This document shows positions 6,551 through 7,440 of a DNA stretch of 7,440 nt, piece after piece; positions within the stretch are counted from its first letter, which is position 1, and every line of letters starts with the position of its first letter. Both the position numbers and the translations under genes were made by a program. The DNA is taken from positions 1-7,440 of the forward strand of contig JAIEQQ010000397.1 in assembly GCA_019747615.1 (NCBI GenBank). Direction: 5' to 3'. A model generated the notes under the pieces. It ran no database searches. It worked only from the letters and a program-made list of their open reading frames with translations, and was not told where the DNA came from. This DNA is from Phycisphaerales bacterium. Lineage in GTDB: Bacteria > Planctomycetota > Phycisphaerae > Phycisphaerales > UBA1924.

Positions 6551-7045
6551 GTGCAAGATCCCGCCTCATCATCGACCGCCACCGACGAGGCCATGATGCG
6601 CCGCGCGCTGGAGCTGGCGCGTCAGGCCGCCGCGATCGGCGAAGTGCCCGTCGGCTGCGTCGTCTATGAAACCGCCACCGCCCGCATTCTCGGCGAGGGA
6701 TCCAACCGGCGCGAGGTCGATTCCGACCCGCTCGCACACGCCGAAGTCCTCGCGATCCGAGCCGCGGCCCTCGCGATCGGCGACTGGCGCCTCAGCGCCT
6801 GCACACTCGTCGTCACGCTCGAACCGTGCATCATGTGCGCCGGAGCCATCGTCAACGCACGCGTCGGTCGCCTGGTCTTCGGCGCGCCGGACCCTAAGGC
6901 CGGCGCCTGCGGCAGCCTTCACCGCCTCACCGAAGACCCACGCCTGAACCATCGCATCATCCCGATGACCGGCCTTCTCGCCGACGAATCCGCTTCACTC
7001 TTGCGCGAGTTCTTCCAGCGCCTGCGATCAAAGCCCGCGCTCTGA
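6551..7045 (+). CDS. tadA: tRNA-specific adenosine deaminase TadA
   Basis: 164 residues from the GTG at 6551. TadA is a cytoplasmic zinc enzyme that converts adenosine to inosine at the wobble base of tRNA-Arg(ACG), which lets it read several arginine codons. The deaminase signature is complete: H63-A-E65, with the zinc histidine and the proton-shuttling glutamate, and P92-C93-x2-C96, the two zinc cysteines. Flanking family motifs are also present: EVPVG near the N-terminus, SNRRE, and the block ending in DPKAGACGS after the cysteines. The start is uncertain. GTG 6551 gives an N-terminus in which DEAMMRRALELA lines up with the DexxMRxALxxA opening usual in TadA. ATGs at 6593/6596 have GAGG just upstream but would trim that opening, and the ATG at 6434 gives a 203-residue form with an unlikely extension. 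It is divergent from motA and convergent with the solute-binding protein gene. Confidence 0.93.
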   Translation: MQDPASSSTATDEAMMRRALELARQAAAIGEVPVGCVVYETATARILGEGSNRREVDSDPLAHAEVLAIRAAALAIGDWRLSACTLVVTLEPCIMCAGAIVNARVGRLVFGAPDPKAGACGSLHRLTEDPRLNHRIIPMTGLLADESASLLREFFQRLRSKPAL

Positions 7046-7078
7046 CGTCTCCGGCTCCGGTGGATCTCTGGCGTTGCA

Positions 7079-7112
7079 CCGGCGCGATGGCGCATCGCGA
7101 CTCCCGCGCCGG
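7079..7112. terminator. Nested inverted repeats between convergent genes
   Basis: CCGGCGCG (7079-7086) pairs perfectly with CGCGCCGG (7105-7112). Inside, CGCGATG (7083-7089) pairs with CATCGCG (7093-7099) across a 3-base loop. The two pairings share 7083-7086, so they are alternatives. They sit between the stops of tadA and the solute-binding protein gene and read the same from both sides, which suits a bidirectional terminator. No T-run follows in either direction, so the call rests on position and symmetry. Confidence 0.45.
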
Positions 7113-7131
7113 ACCACTCACGCCGGGCCGC

Positions 7132-7440
7132 TCAGCCCAGCCCACGCTCCCAGATCGACAGCGCCCGCTCGACATCCAGCGCTTCCCACGCCTCGGGCCG
7201 CGCCGCTTCGGTGGTCTTCAGCTCGGCTCGCACGCTGGGCGACACGGGGATCGCGCGCCAATCTCCGCCGGCCAGCGATCTCTCGAGCGCGCCATCCATC
7301 AGCCACGCCGCCAGCGCCCGCGCGCCCGCTGGGTTTGGCCCGCCGGCGACAAGCGCCAGCGTCGTCGGGCTCAGCGGCAGATCCACCAGCACGGGATCAG
7401 CCGTGGAATCACCCGGCCAGCCCTCGCGCTGCCCGGCGTA
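7132..7440 (-). CDS. ABC transporter solute-binding protein, C-terminal part
   Basis: The frame is open through the right edge; 102 codons and a stop are inside the window. The fragment resembles the C-terminal lobe of family-1 extracellular solute-binding proteins of the iron(III)/FbpA-FutA kind. These sit in the periplasm or are lipid-anchored and deliver a ligand to an ABC importer. The supporting pattern is a strand (VLVDLPLSPTTLALVAGG), then P-N-P-A-G-A-R-A-L-A-A-W-L as the helix that usually reads 'pnPe.A..f..wll', then a helix with LERSLA and an R-A-I-P-V segment, where family members place the final 'lPvr' turn. The C-terminal 25 residues are helical. The ligand cannot be inferred, since the binding residues lie outside the window. 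An internal GTG at 7392 is part of the frame and not a likely start. Neighbouring permease and ATPase genes would be expected to the right. Confidence 0.65.
   Translation of the reverse strand, partial: YAGQREGWPGDSTADPVLVDLPLSPTTLALVAGGPNPAGARALAAWLMDGALERSLAGGDWRAIPVSPSVRAELKTTEAARPEAWEALDVERALSIWERGLG

Overview
This is a GC-rich window (roughly two thirds G+C) from a bacterial chromosome. It carries seven protein-coding genes, two of them cut by the window edges. The likely source is a flagellated, GC-rich Gram-negative-type bacterium. The style of the motor proteins (a MotB with a His/Gly-rich tail) and an oversized Cys/Met-type PLP enzyme make me lean towards Planctomycetota, perhaps Phycisphaerae. 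That is inference from general resemblance, not a demonstrated placement.

Layout from left to right. Bases 1-189 (+) are the C-terminal end of a ClpB-type disaggregase. Convergent to it, with only 12 bases between, is a CPBP-family intramembrane protease (202-1749, -) with an unusually long soluble segment after its first membrane helix. A 211-base gap holding two small hairpins separates it from a 645-residue PLP enzyme of the Cys/Met metabolism family (1961-3898, -). Next is a 551-base stretch with no convincing gene, strongly C-rich on the + strand, with a relatively AT-rich patch and three copies of ATCCACA. Then comes a motA-motB pair read leftwards (motA 5445-6224 with a TTG start, then motB 4450-5382). 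A 326-base region separates motA from the divergent tadA (6551-7045, +). tadA converges on the C-terminal part of a periplasmic solute-binding protein (7132-7440, -), with nested inverted repeats between them that could serve both as a terminator.

How the genes work together: motA and motB form one functional unit, the stator of the flagellar motor. The rest look like independent housekeeping or metabolic genes: protein disaggregation, membrane proteolysis, sulfur amino-acid metabolism, tRNA wobble editing and solute uptake. I see no mobile element, CRISPR array, tRNA, rRNA or defence locus. The points most worth a second look are the His-rich tail and non-canonical peptidoglycan-binding loop of MotB, the N-terminal extension of the PLP enzyme, the soluble insert of the protease, a possible 72-codon ORF overlapping the motA start, and the long gap upstream of the PLP gene. 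None of these proves a new system.
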